A stretch of DNA of 19,828 nucleotides from assembly GCA_903933085.1 (NCBI GenBank), contig CAIZIN010000077.1, forward strand, positions 1 through 19,828. Reading direction: 5' to 3'. The DNA is from an uncultured bacterium (GTDB lineage Bacteria > Patescibacteriota > Minisyncoccia > Phycocordibacterales > CAIZIN01). The notes under the pieces were generated by a model. The model saw only the letters and a program-made list of their open reading frames with translations. It had not been told where the DNA came from and searched no databases. Shown here piece by piece: positions 1 through 6,185 of the stretch. Each line of letters starts with the position of its first letter. Position 1 is the stretch's first letter. The position numbers and the translations under genes are program-made.

Positions 1-83
1 GAGCCGTGGCGGAATTCGTCGTGGAGCGTACGAAAAACTTTCACATCACCACGTGCTCCGCGCGTGCGCTTGTCTTTCATTCA
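1..83 (-). CDS. Possible 5' end of an unrecognised gene (partial)
   Basis: On the minus strand an ATG at 83-81 opens a frame that runs off the left edge; it encodes a basic N-terminus starting MKDKRTRGARGDVK. The GC content falls sharply just outside this start, as expected at a gene boundary, and CAAAAT lies six bases before the ATG, matching the short-leader pattern of other genes here. I do not recognise the protein. The alternative is the 3' end of a plus-strand gene: frame 3 is open from base 3 to TAA at 115-117, ending in LEKGSSMVK, directly before a bidirectional terminator. The sequence visible cannot decide between the two. Either would be more GC-rich than the neighbours. Confidence 0.3.
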
Positions 84-120
84 GTGATTTTGGAAAAAGG
101 TTCGAGTATGGTAAAATAAA

Positions 121-169
121 CGCACATAATAAAAAAACTCACTACCAAGTGAGTTTTTTATTATGTGCG
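121..169. terminator. Bidirectional terminator-like hairpin (T1)
   Basis: The stem pairs 121-143 with 148-169, with a one-base bulge in the A/T run and loop ACCA. The core is ACTCACT/AGTGAGT flanked by A- and T-runs, so both strands give a hairpin followed by U's. The outer part (121-129 with 161-169) can also pair in an alternative way, because 161-172 is exactly complementary to 289-300. It would end minus-strand transcription of the structured element at 172-300. Confidence 0.75.
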
Positions 170-171
170 CA

Positions 172-300
172 GAGCAAGCTCTTGAAGAGCTTGCGCGAGA
201 GGACTTGAAAACCTTGAGTTTATCGCACGGAGCGAAGCGAGTACGATACGAAAGGTGTACCGGTTATGTAATAACCAAGACTCCTCTCCTGCGCACATAA
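172..300 (-). ncRNA. Candidate structured RNA, copy 1
   Basis: Read on the minus strand, this segment folds as a three-way junction. P1a pairs 282-288 with 197-203 (GAGAGGA/TCCTCTC). After a GT bulge, P1b is CTTG/CAAG. P2 is GTTA-TTACA-TAAC. The string GTACACCTTTCG lets ACCTT pair with AAGGT to start P3, whose upper stem is TATCGTAC/GTGCGATA. A 9-bp hairpin with loop TCA (174-194) follows, then terminator T1. A 12-bp closing stem pairs 289-300 with 161-172. The second copy at 8992-9113 keeps all junction strings while stems change in a compensating way. It lies downstream of tRNA-Cys on the same strand. Function is unknown and I do not recognise an Rfam family. The six-frame translations through it are not conserved in frame between copies. 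Confidence 0.55.
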
Positions 301-335
301 TAAAAAAACTCACTACCCAAGTGAGTTTTTTTATT
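299..335. terminator. Terminator hairpin after tRNA-Cys (T2)
   Basis: A 16-bp stem pairs 299-314 with 320-335 (core ACTCACT/AGTGAGT, loop of five), with A/T runs on both sides. It lies directly downstream of tRNA-Cys on the minus strand and is nearly identical to T1, so the two terminators bracket the structured element as direct repeats. Confidence 0.75.
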
Positions 336-340
336 TTATG

Positions 341-412
341 AGGCGTGGGCGAGAATCGAACTCGCGCATGGAGGATTTGCAATCCACAGCGTTACCACTT
401 CGCCACCACGCC
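341..412 (-). tRNA. tRNA-Cys (anticodon GCA)
   Basis: The minus strand reads a complete cloverleaf of 72 bases. The 7-bp acceptor stem is GGCGTGG (412-406) with CCACGCC (348-342). The D-loop contains AGTGGTAA, the anticodon loop reads TTGCAAA with anticodon GCA, and the T-arm contains GTTCGATTC. The discriminator is U, the expected identity base for tRNA-Cys. The CCA end is not encoded (the gene is followed by CA then A/T), so a CCA-adding enzyme is needed. AT-rich DNA at 413-480 upstream probably holds its promoter, but I cannot pick one -35/-10 pair with certainty. Confidence 0.95.
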
Positions 413-506
413 ATTAGCATATAGATTAGCATATTCGCATATATTTTAAAAGGTTCAATATATTCAAATATCATTTATACAGTAAATTAAAATGTAAAAA
501 ACAAGA

Positions 507-551
507 ATCATTGTAACACTTTTTGCTATCGCAGAAAGTGTTACAAATGAT
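507..551. other. Long near-perfect hairpin without U-tract
   Basis: ATCATT (507-512) pairs with AATGAT (546-551), and 513-526 pairs with 531-544 around the loop TATC, with one bulged A at 545 and one G-T pair. That is a stem of about 20 bp. Neither strand has a terminator-like T-run after it. It sits in the spacer between the outward-facing tRNA-Cys and tRNA-Leu genes. The rest of 413-645 is AT-rich promoter DNA with no gene visible. Confidence 0.5.
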
Positions 552-596
552 ATTGCTCGCCACTTTTTGATTCATTATATGTGTGTTTATTTATGC

Positions 597-625
597 TGGA
601 ATATTTTATATTTAAATGCTAAAAT
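597..625 (+). promoter_or_regulatory. Probable tRNA-Leu promoter
   Basis: An extended -10 (TGCTAAAAT, core TAAAAT at 620-625) lies about 20 bases before the tRNA 5' end. A weak -35-like TGGAAT at 597-602 is 17 bases upstream of the -10 core. Confidence 0.5.
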
Positions 626-645
626 GTCTTCCGTAAGCAAATATT

Positions 646-729
646 GCCCGAGTGGTGTAATTGGTAGCCACGCAAGACTTAAAATTTTGTGGCCTTATGG
701 CCGTGCGGGTTCGACCCCCGCCTCGGGCA
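646..729 (+). tRNA. tRNA-Leu (anticodon TAA)
   Basis: This is a class II tRNA of 84 bases. The acceptor stem pairs GCCCGAG (646-652) with CTCGGGC (722-728), with discriminator A729. The D-loop has the usual TTGGTAG. The anticodon stem-loop CAAGA-CTTAAAA-TTTTG presents UAA. The long variable arm is TGGCC-TTAT-GGCCG, and the T-arm is GCGGG-TTCGACC-CCCGC. It decodes UUA. CCA is not encoded. The small ORF called across this region is a shadow of the tRNA. Confidence 0.95.
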
Positions 730-730
730 C

Positions 731-764
731 AAAAAAATGACTCCTATCTTAGGAGTTATTTTTT
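731..764. terminator. Bidirectional terminator between tRNA-Leu and rbfA
   Basis: The stem is ACTCCTA (740-746) with TAGGAGT (750-756), loop TCT, with A7 on the left and a T-run on the right. It can stop tRNA-Leu transcription on the plus strand and the rbfA operon on the minus strand. Confidence 0.85.
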
Positions 765-773
765 TTCTTTACA

Positions 774-1097
774 TTATTTATTCTCCGGCAGTTCCTCAAT
801 TGTTCTCAGTAGTTTTGCTGCTGCGTCCAATTCGAAATCACAGAAGGGGATTCGTCCGATTCTAAGACCGTTTTTAACAGCTTCTTTAAATTCACTTCTT
901 TTTCTTTTGAGCATATCAAGAGCACCTTTTCCTTTGTCTTCTGGAAAAACAGTTACATATATTGTAGCTTTTCCTCCTCGATCTCCAACCTCAACTCGCG
1001 TAACTGTGATAAGTGACGTCATATTAGAATTGCGTTGAATAAATTCACCCGCAATCTTTTTTAACATGTCTCCAATTTTTATATCTTTAATGTTCAT
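774..1097 (-). CDS. rbfA: Ribosome-binding factor A (RbfA)
   Basis: This 107-residue protein matches the small KH-like RbfA family, which binds the 30S subunit and helps mature the 16S rRNA 5' region. Visible signatures are the strand ITVTRVEVGDRG followed by ATIYVTVFPED, and near the C-terminus LRIGRIPFCDFELD, corresponding to the usual LRxRxxPxLxFxxD motif. The length is normal to slightly short for the family. It is the last gene of a minus-strand cluster after infB, an arrangement common in bacteria. A 103-base spacer containing repeat sequence separates the two genes. The ATG at 1097 fits the expected N-terminus. The cluster ends at the hairpin at 740-756. Confidence 0.9.
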   Translation of the reverse strand: MNIKDIKIGDMLKKIAGEFIQRNSNMTSLITVTRVEVGDRGGKATIYVTVFPEDKGKGALDMLKRKRSEFKEAVKNGLRIGRIPFCDFELDAAAKLLRTIEELPENK

Positions 1098-1104
1098 TAT
1101 TTTT

Positions 1105-1195
1105 TCTTAATTCTTAATTTGTAGATTCCCGATCAAGTCGGGGATGACAGCTGATTTGATTCATTCTTAAATCATAAATCTTAAATCATAAATCC
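1105..1195. repeat. Heptad repeats flanking a REP-like palindrome (locus A)
   Basis: Between infB and rbfA, two units of an ATTCTTA-type 7-base tandem repeat (1105-1120) are followed by a palindromic segment (1123-1150, arms ATTCCCGA/TCGGGGAT, ending GATGACAG). Then four to five degenerate units alternating AATCATA and AATCTTA follow (1163-1195). Both heptad tracts have the same orientation. Confidence 0.75.
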
Positions 1196-1200
1196 ACTCT

Positions 1201-2715
1201 CTATCTCTCCACTATCTCAAACGATTCTAAAATGTCTCCTGCGGAGATTTGTATTTTAGATTCGACACAAAGTCCACATTCTTTTCCTTCCTCTACTTCA
1301 CTAACTTTTTGTTTTGTATGCTGAAGTTCTGTAATAACCCCTCTTCCAACCTCTTCATCTTGTCTCATGATCTTCACTATTTCTTTAACATGCATTGAAC
1401 CTTTTACCACTCTTCCGCCAATCACTTGCTTATCTTTCATGGCACTAAAATATTTCAAAACTTTTAGTTGGCCTTTTGTTTCTTCGCTTGAAATCTTTGG
1501 TGTCCTAGTTATGAAAAGTTCTTTCAAGTAATCACCAAGTTCGTAAATAATACTGAATACTTTTGTTTCAATATTTTCTCGTTCTCTTAGAGCTGTGGCT
1601 TGAGTGTCTATTTTTACATTGAAACCTACTACCACGACATTATCCTTTCCGCTCGCTGCTCTAATGTCGCTTTCGGTAATATCTCCTACACCTGTATAAA
1701 TAATATTGGCTACCACTCTTTCATTCTCAAGTTTTTTGATTTCGTGGATGATTGCGTCTAAGGTTCCTGCTACATCAGCTTTTATAATTATCGGTACAGA
1801 GGCTCTGCCTGCATCTCCTTCATTCACAGACTGCTGTGGTTTTGATTTTAAATTTAGTTTGTATTCTTGTATAAGAACCTCTGCCTCTTTTTTACTATCA
1901 CAAGTAGTAAATTCTGCTCCAACAGTAGGGAGCTCGGTCCAGCCTGTAATAGATACAGGACTTGAAAATGTGGCACTATCAATTTTTATACCCTTAAAAT
2001 CTTCAATAACTCTAACTGGGGTATAGGCATGTTCAGAAACAATATACGTTCCTGTTTTTAAAGTTCCGTTTTTGATTATGAGAGTTGAGGATAGACCTTT
2101 AGTTTTATGTAAATTGGCTTCAAGTACAATACCAGAGGCCGGCTCAGAACTATCAGCTTTTAATTCTTCAAGTTCAGCAGTGAGCAAGACGATTTCTAAT
2201 AAATCTTCTACCCCTTGTCCGAATTTAGCAGAGATTGGCACGGCGGGAATTTTACCTCCCCATTCTTCTATATATATTTCATTTTCGGCTAATGTCTGTT
2301 TGGTGCGTTCAATATTTGCATTCGGTTTATCGATTTTATTGATTGCTACAATGTATGGAATTTTAGAATCATTAATAGACTTTAAAGCGTCTAGTGTTTG
2401 TGGTTTTACTCCATCTTCAGCAGAGACGACAAGAATAGCAACATCGGCTACTTGGGCTCCCCGTGAACGTAATTCTACAAAAGCCGCATGTCCGGGTGTG
2501 TCTATAAAAGTTATTTTTGAAACTTTGCCAGTTGTATCTGTGTGTATAGCTTCATACGCAGCTGTGTGCTGAGTGATACCTCCAGCTTCTGTGGCTACAA
2601 TATTTGCTTTTCTTATGTAATCAAGAAGGGTAGATTTTCCATGGTCAATATGACCCATCACAACAACGATGGGTGGTCGGGGAGTTAAATTTTGTTGTTG
2701 TGTTTGGTTTGACAT
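1201..2715 (-). CDS. infB: Translation initiation factor IF-2
   Basis: IF-2 is the GTPase that brings initiator tRNA to the ribosome and promotes subunit joining. The 504-residue protein begins almost directly with the G domain: G1 GHIDHGKST (21-29), G2 GGITQHT (45-51), G3 DTPGH (72-76), G4 NKID (126-129) and G5 SAK (162-164). Domain II, domain III and the C-terminal initiator-tRNA-binding domain follow, the last containing the GRVVKG and VGRGVI signatures. The long N-terminal region seen in many bacteria (several hundred residues in E. coli) is reduced to about 12 residues, common in reduced genomes. It lies upstream of rbfA and 102 bases after a small unknown gene, so it may have its own promoter (TTGTAA and TAGTTT, 17 apart, in the gap). 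Confidence 0.97.
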   Translation of the reverse strand: MSNQTQQQNLTPRPPIVVVMGHIDHGKSTLLDYIRKANIVATEAGGITQHTAAYEAIHTDTTGKVSKITFIDTPGHAAFVELRSRGAQVADVAILVVSAEDGVKPQTLDALKSINDSKIPYIVAINKIDKPNANIERTKQTLAENEIYIEEWGGKIPAVPISAKFGQGVEDLLEIVLLTAELEELKADSSEPASGIVLEANLHKTKGLSSTLIIKNGTLKTGTYIVSEHAYTPVRVIEDFKGIKIDSATFSSPVSITGWTELPTVGAEFTTCDSKKEAEVLIQEYKLNLKSKPQQSVNEGDAGRASVPIIIKADVAGTLDAIIHEIKKLENERVVANIIYTGVGDITESDIRAASGKDNVVVVGFNVKIDTQATALRERENIETKVFSIIYELGDYLKELFITRTPKISSEETKGQLKVLKYFSAMKDKQVIGGRVVKGSMHVKEIVKIMRQDEEVGRGVITELQHTKQKVSEVEEGKECGLCVESKIQISAGDILESFEIVER

Positions 2716-2817
2716 ATTAGAATTAGTTTAGGAAGTCTTTAAACTACCTTATTTTTAGGTTTTTTACAACCCCACGAAGATATTGTGTAATTTAACAAAA
2801 AGACCTACTTTTTAAAA

Positions 2818-3141
2818 TTAAAAAAGAGGACCTCCTTTGGATTGAACCATTGCTAGAATCTGTTCCAGAATACCTTTTTGGGTTTCGTCTGTTTCGTTCC
2901 CAATTTTATATTTTAAATCATTTTCAACATATGAGATTGTTCTATTGTTTTTTTCATAAGTTAAAAATAACTCTTTTATCAAAGCTATTAAATTATTTAG
3001 AGTTTGGAGTCTTTCTCCTCCGTCATCGCCATTTATTTTTAGATAGCTGTCTATTTCTAGGCTAATTTTCGATACTAATCTCTCTGCTGTTTGGGTCCAG
3101 ATTATATCAACTTCTTTATTTTGTGATGTCTCGAATGACAT
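2818..3141 (-). CDS. Small hypothetical protein
   Basis: I do not recognise this 107-residue protein. It has no signal peptide or membrane segment, is rich in Glu, Lys, Asn and Ile, and looks mainly helical, with a likely coiled-coil-prone helix around residues 42-70. Its ATG lies 16 bases after the stop of the DUF4446 gene on the same strand, so the two are probably co-transcribed. Its stop is followed by about 100 bases of AT-rich DNA before infB. Codon use resembles its neighbours, which supports a native gene. Confidence 0.65.
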   Translation of the reverse strand: MSFETSQNKEVDIIWTQTAERLVSKISLEIDSYLKINGDDGGERLQTLNNLIALIKELFLTYEKNNRTISYVENDLKYKIGNETDETQKGILEQILAMVQSKGGPLF

Positions 3142-3157
3142 GATATTTATTATAAAA

Positions 3158-3631
3158 TTATTTATTAAGTGATTCCTTTGCTCTGTTTAAAACATCTAAT
3201 TCTTCTTCGGTGAGTTCAAATTCTGATTTGTGTGATTTTACAGGTTTAGAAAAAACACTGACATGTTCTCTTGAATAGAGACTTGATATAACAACACCGT
3301 TTCCTTCCTCTGAAATAAGAGATGTTGCAAAACTTTGATTTCCTCCAGAACCCGTACCTTTGAAAGGGTTGTATCTGATTGTCTCGACGGCTTGAACGCT
3401 TCGCCGTAGTCTTTTTTCAACATCTGTTAGATAATTTTTCATATCATTTTCAAATTTATGTAAATTTGAAATATCTCCTTGCATAGAGTTAAAAGCCTCT
3501 TCTAGAGAAAAACCGTTCTTACCACGCATCAGTCTCTTGATTCGGATTTCAAGTCGAATTATTATTGCTATCAAAATTACAGCGAGAATAATTAGTGAGT
3601 AGATTATGATATTTGTTGTATCAGTATTCAT
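3158..3631 (-). CDS. DUF4446 family membrane-anchored protein
   Basis: The 157-residue protein has one N-terminal membrane segment (about residues 8-26), then a basic stretch (RIKRLMRGK), a helical region, and the characteristic DUF4446 C-terminal block: IRYNPF, then SFATSLISEEGNGVVISSLYSRE and VFSKPVKSHKSEFELTEEE, where the family usually has RYNAF, a serine-acidic strand and KPVxxGxS. Topology suggests an N-terminal anchor with a soluble C-terminal domain. Function of the family is not known to me. It is first in the infB-rbfA cluster. TATAAT (3640-3645) lies eight bases before the ATG, predicting a nearly leaderless mRNA. Confidence 0.8.
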   Translation of the reverse strand: MNTDTTNIIIYSLIILAVILIAIIIRLEIRIKRLMRGKNGFSLEEAFNSMQGDISNLHKFENDMKNYLTDVEKRLRRSVQAVETIRYNPFKGTGSGGNQSFATSLISEEGNGVVISSLYSREHVSVFSKPVKSHKSEFELTEEELDVLNRAKESLNK

Positions 3632-3639
3632 GGTGAAAT

Positions 3640-3645
3640 ATTATA
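3640..3645 (-). promoter_or_regulatory. -10 box of the DUF4446 gene
   Basis: A consensus TATAAT on the minus strand ends eight bases before the ATG. No strong -35 is visible. The spacing implies that transcription starts at or beside the start codon. Confidence 0.55.
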
Positions 3646-3798
3646 CATTATTTTGTGCTTTTATGCTATTTATCCTTCAAAATTTTTGCTTACACATTAT
3701 GCAATACGCGATTGTGTTTTGTGAGATTACAGGCAAGAACAAATCGATAATGGTGCACAAGAAACCATAGTTAATAACTAATGTATTTCATAATGCAG

Positions 3799-3897
3799 AA
3801 AAGTTGCTTATGAAAAATACTAATTTTGCCATATTTTGGTATACTACAAATATTATTGATATTATGAAACAATCAGACAGGCAACTTTTATAAGCAA
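3799..3897 (+). promoter_or_regulatory. iscS promoter region with inverted repeats
   Basis: The spacer 3632-3915 holds no gene. An extended -10, TGGTATACT (core 3840-3845), is the best promoter and would give a leader of about 60 bases with AGGA before the ATG. AAAAGTTGC (3799-3807) and GCAACTTTT (3881-3889) are inverted repeats around the -10. TTGCTTAT (3804-3811) and ATAAGCAA (3890-3897) form a second, overlapping pair. The left arm lies upstream of the start of transcription, so this would act as DNA, for example as an operator. Confidence 0.4.
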
Positions 3898-3915
3898 AAA
3901 CTTAGTAGGATCAAC

Positions 3916-5103
3916 ATGAAAAGAATCTATTTAGATTACGCATCGACTACACCTTTAGATCAAAAGGTTTTAAAAGTTATGTGGCCATATTTGCAAAATG
4001 AATTTTATAATCCATCAGCAATTTATAAAGAAGGTGTGGAAATTAAGAAAAAGGTGAGTGAGGCGAGAGCTAAGATTGCACATATTTTAAATGCATGTTC
4101 GGCAGATATTATTTTCACAGGAAGCGGGACTGAGTCTGTAAACTTGGCAATCAGAGGGGTTGTGTCTGCATACAAAAATGCCAATCCAGAAAAAATGCCA
4201 CACATTATAACTTCTGTTATTGAACACTCTGCCGTGTTAGAGGTTTGTAGGTCTATAGAGATGCTAGCAATGGCTGAAGTAACGTATCTTTCTGTTGATG
4301 AAAATGGAAAAGTAAGAGTCGAAGATGTAGAGAATGCATTGAAAGAAGAAACAATTCTTGTGAGTGTGATGTATGTAAATAATGAGATTGGTACTATTGA
4401 GCCGATTAAGGAAATTGCAAGAAGAGTTAAACTTTGGAAAATTGATAAAAAAAGAAATGTTGAAGATTATCCTTTTGTCCATACTGATGCTAGTCAGGCT
4501 GGAAATTATTGTTTGCTAGATAGAGAAAAACTTGGTATAGATTTAATGACTCTCGATGGACATAAAATATATGGTCCTAAAGGTGTTGCTATGCTTTATA
4601 TTAAGAAATATATCCCGTGCAGTTCTGTCATTGAGGGGGGTGGTCAGGAAAATGGACTTCGACCGGGTACGGAAAATGTGCCGGCTATTATTGGATTTGC
4701 AAAAGCTTTAGAAATTGCACAGGAAATAAAAGAAAAAGAAACTGCACGATTGACTATTTTGAGAAATTATTTCTTTGATGAAATCCAAAAAATACTTCCT
4801 GAAGTAAAAATAAATGGAAGTAAAGAAGATCGGTTGCCAAATAATATAAACTTTTGCATTCCAAATATTAATGCTGAATTTTTAGTGTTGGAACTTGATG
4901 CAAAGGGAATAGCTTGTGCATCACTTTCTTCTTGTGAAAATTTAAACAGTGAATCAGTTTCTTATGTGGTCGCAAGTCTACCTCAAGGTAAAGAATGTGC
5001 TCGCTCATCAATTCGACTTTCGATGGGAAGGGGAACAAGGAAAGAGGATTTAAAAGCTGTATTAAAAGTTTTACCGGAACTTGTGAGGAAAGCGAGATTC
5101 TAA
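3916..5103 (+). CDS. iscS: Cysteine desulfurase (NifS/IscS type)
   Basis: This fold-type I PLP enzyme removes sulfur from cysteine as a persulfide for Fe-S clusters or tRNA thiolation. In 395 residues, visible key sites are the N-terminal YLDYASTTP, GSGTESVNLAI (about 69-79), His104 in EHSAV, Asp191 in HTDASQ, the PLP lysine K217 in DGHKIYGPKG, GGGQENGLRPGTENV (241-255), and the catalytic cysteine C340 in SSCENLNSES on the mobile loop. The C-terminal SIRLSMGRGT is also typical. No IscU, SufU or MnmA gene is adjacent, so the sulfur acceptor cannot be read from context. It is monocistronic, bounded by its own promoter and by a hairpin-bearing repeat. The gene symbol is by family; nifS-like would also fit. 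Confidence 0.93.
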   Translation: MKRIYLDYASTTPLDQKVLKVMWPYLQNEFYNPSAIYKEGVEIKKKVSEARAKIAHILNACSADIIFTGSGTESVNLAIRGVVSAYKNANPEKMPHIITSVIEHSAVLEVCRSIEMLAMAEVTYLSVDENGKVRVEDVENALKEETILVSVMYVNNEIGTIEPIKEIARRVKLWKIDKKRNVEDYPFVHTDASQAGNYCLLDREKLGIDLMTLDGHKIYGPKGVAMLYIKKYIPCSSVIEGGGQENGLRPGTENVPAIIGFAKALEIAQEIKEKETARLTILRNYFFDEIQKILPEVKINGSKEDRLPNNINFCIPNINAEFLVLELDAKGIACASLSSCENLNSESVSYVVASLPQGKECARSSIRLSMGRGTRKEDLKAVLKVLPELVRKARF

Positions 5104-5197
5104 TTAAGAATTAAGAATGGGGCAGACTAATAGAATACCGCGCCGTAGGCGCGGTATTCTATTCCTAATTCTTAAATCTTAATTCCTAATTCTGCCC
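5103..5197. repeat. Heptad-armed hairpin element (locus B)
   Basis: Directly after the iscS stop come GAATTAA-type heptads (5103-5118), then GGGCAGA (5120-5126), then a 16-bp perfect stem (5129-5144 with 5148-5163, loop GTA, GC-rich core CCGCGCC). Heptads of the inverted orientation (ATTCYTA type, 5162-5193) and TCTGCCC (5191-5197) follow. The whole element is a nested inverted repeat. It may also work as the iscS terminator, although the T-run is weak. Confidence 0.75.
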
Positions 5198-5203
5198 AGT
5201 TAT

Positions 5204-5209
5204 GATAAT
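5204..5209 (+). promoter_or_regulatory. -10 box of the trypsin-fold protein gene
   Basis: GATAAT, overlapping TATGAT, ends 11 bases before the ATG at 5221. This is another short-leader layout. There is no clear Shine-Dalgarno sequence. Confidence 0.45.
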
Positions 5210-5220
5210 ATTCCAAGTAT

Positions 5221-6021
5221 ATGGAAAGTCTAAATAAACATCAAATTATCTTACTTGCATTGCTTGTTGCTTTTGTAGCATCTATCGCTACTGGCATTAC
5301 TGTTGTTTCGCTTCTTGGTCAAACAACTCAGCCTGTTGTCCAGACAATAAATAGAGTGGTAGAAAAAACAATTGAAAAAATTACCCCATCTCAAATCACA
5401 TCTGGAGATGAGAAAAAAACTACAACTGTTGTGGTAAAAGATGAAGACCTTACAATAAGTGCTATTGATAAAAATGTGAAAAGTATTGTAAGAATTTTTG
5501 TGACACTTGCAGATGGCACTCAATCATTTATAGCAGATGGTGTTATTGTTTCTGATAAGGGTTATGTTATCACTGATAAAGCTTCTCTTGTGCAATCCGG
5601 TATTTTTAGTCCGTACAGCGCAAATCTTTCTGATGGAACAAAAATATCTTTAGAAAATTTATCAAGTGATGATGTTTTGGGTTTAACTTTAATGAAGATA
5701 AAATTAGCACCAGATCAGAAAGTAGATTTTTCAGCTGTTGGTTGGGCTGATTCAGAAAATGTAAAACTTGGACAAACAATAATTTCACTTTCTTTGGATA
5801 CAAAAAAAATTGTTAGTATAGGAAATGTTGCATCACTTGATACGAAAGAGGGTAAAAATTCCTCAATTACTGCTGATGTTAAAATAACTAATTCTGTACC
5901 AGGAGCTATGCTTTTTAATTTAAATGGTGATGTAGTGGGTATGCATACAAGTTTAGAAAAGCAGATGTTTATGACTTCTAATATCATAAAGGAGGCAGTC
6001 AGTGCACTTTTACCGAAGTAA
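5221..6021 (+). CDS. Membrane-anchored trypsin-fold protein, protease-dead HtrA relative
   Basis: The 266-residue protein has an N-terminal membrane helix (about 9-32), a Thr/Lys-rich linker, and a domain that aligns with HtrA/DegP proteases by motif order. None of the triad is kept. GVIVSDKGYVITDKASL stands where HtrA has the TNxHV histidine. SSDDVLGLTLMKI stands where the DLAvLkI aspartate is expected, the exact Asp position being Gly or Leu. ITNSVPGAMLFNLNGDVVG replaces the GNSGGP serine loop. The final fold strands (VVGMHTS) are retained. There is no PDZ domain. A surface-exposed binding or scaffolding role is an inference. It is followed by clpB but has its own promoter, and its stop codon lies inside a terminator-like hairpin. 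Confidence 0.75.
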   Translation: MESLNKHQIILLALLVAFVASIATGITVVSLLGQTTQPVVQTINRVVEKTIEKITPSQITSGDEKKTTTVVVKDEDLTISAIDKNVKSIVRIFVTLADGTQSFIADGVIVSDKGYVITDKASLVQSGIFSPYSANLSDGTKISLENLSSDDVLGLTLMKIKLAPDQKVDFSAVGWADSENVKLGQTIISLSLDTKKIVSIGNVASLDTKEGKNSSITADVKITNSVPGAMLFNLNGDVVGMHTSLEKQMFMTSNIIKEAVSALLPK

Positions 6022-6027
6022 AAGTGC
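6004..6027 (+). terminator. Hairpin overlapping the stop codon
   Basis: GCACTTTTAC (6004-6013) pairs with GTAAAAGTGC (6018-6027), loop CGAA, and includes the stop codon. Only a poor T-run follows. A second candidate, ACACCC (6137-6142) with GGGTGT (6160-6165) followed by TTTT, lies further on and overlaps the clpB -35. Confidence 0.5.
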
Positions 6028-6030
6028 TGA

Positions 6031-6133
6031 TTTAGGATTTAAGATTCAAGATTCATGAATAGGTTGGAATACGCATCTATTCTCGGATTTAAATTTTCCC
6101 TATTCTTGAATCATAAATCATGAATCATACATC
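6031..6133. repeat. Inverted heptad repeats (locus C)
   Basis: GATTTAR/GATTCAA-type 7-base units run from 6028 to 6060. After about 40 bases of non-repetitive sequence, the inverted type (TGAATCA, TAAATCA) runs from 6100 to 6133. The two arms are mutually complementary over much of their length. Confidence 0.7.
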
Positions 6134-6149
6134 TTTACACCCTCAAAAG

Positions 6150-6179
6150 TTGCTTAAAGGGGTGTTTTTAAGGTAGTAT
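6150..6179 (+). promoter_or_regulatory. clpB promoter
   Basis: TTGCTT (6150-6155) and TAGTAT (6174-6179) are separated by 18 bases. The -10 ends six bases before the ATG. The -35 is part of AAAAGTTGCTTA (6145-6156), which also occurs upstream of iscS at 3799-3810. No CIRCE or CtsR-type operator is visible. Confidence 0.5.
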
Positions 6180-6185
6180 AAGGAT

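Noticed and set aside
90..117. TTGGAA and TAAAAT 16-17 apart as a plus-strand promoter for the structured element
   Set aside because: A transcript from here would start within the T1 terminator hairpin; the minus-strand reading gives a proper 3' terminator instead.
1..120. tRNA-like sequence (GTGGCGGAATTCG and GGTTCGAGT) at the left edge
   Set aside because: No acceptor, anticodon or T-stem pairing can be made.
161..382. ORF of 73 codons spanning tRNA-Cys and the structured element (-)
   Set aside because: It reads through a tRNA, a terminator and a folded element, and its frame is not kept in the second copy of the element.
661..1038. ORF of 125 codons starting inside tRNA-Leu (+)
   Set aside because: It runs through the tRNA and antisense to rbfA, which is well supported.
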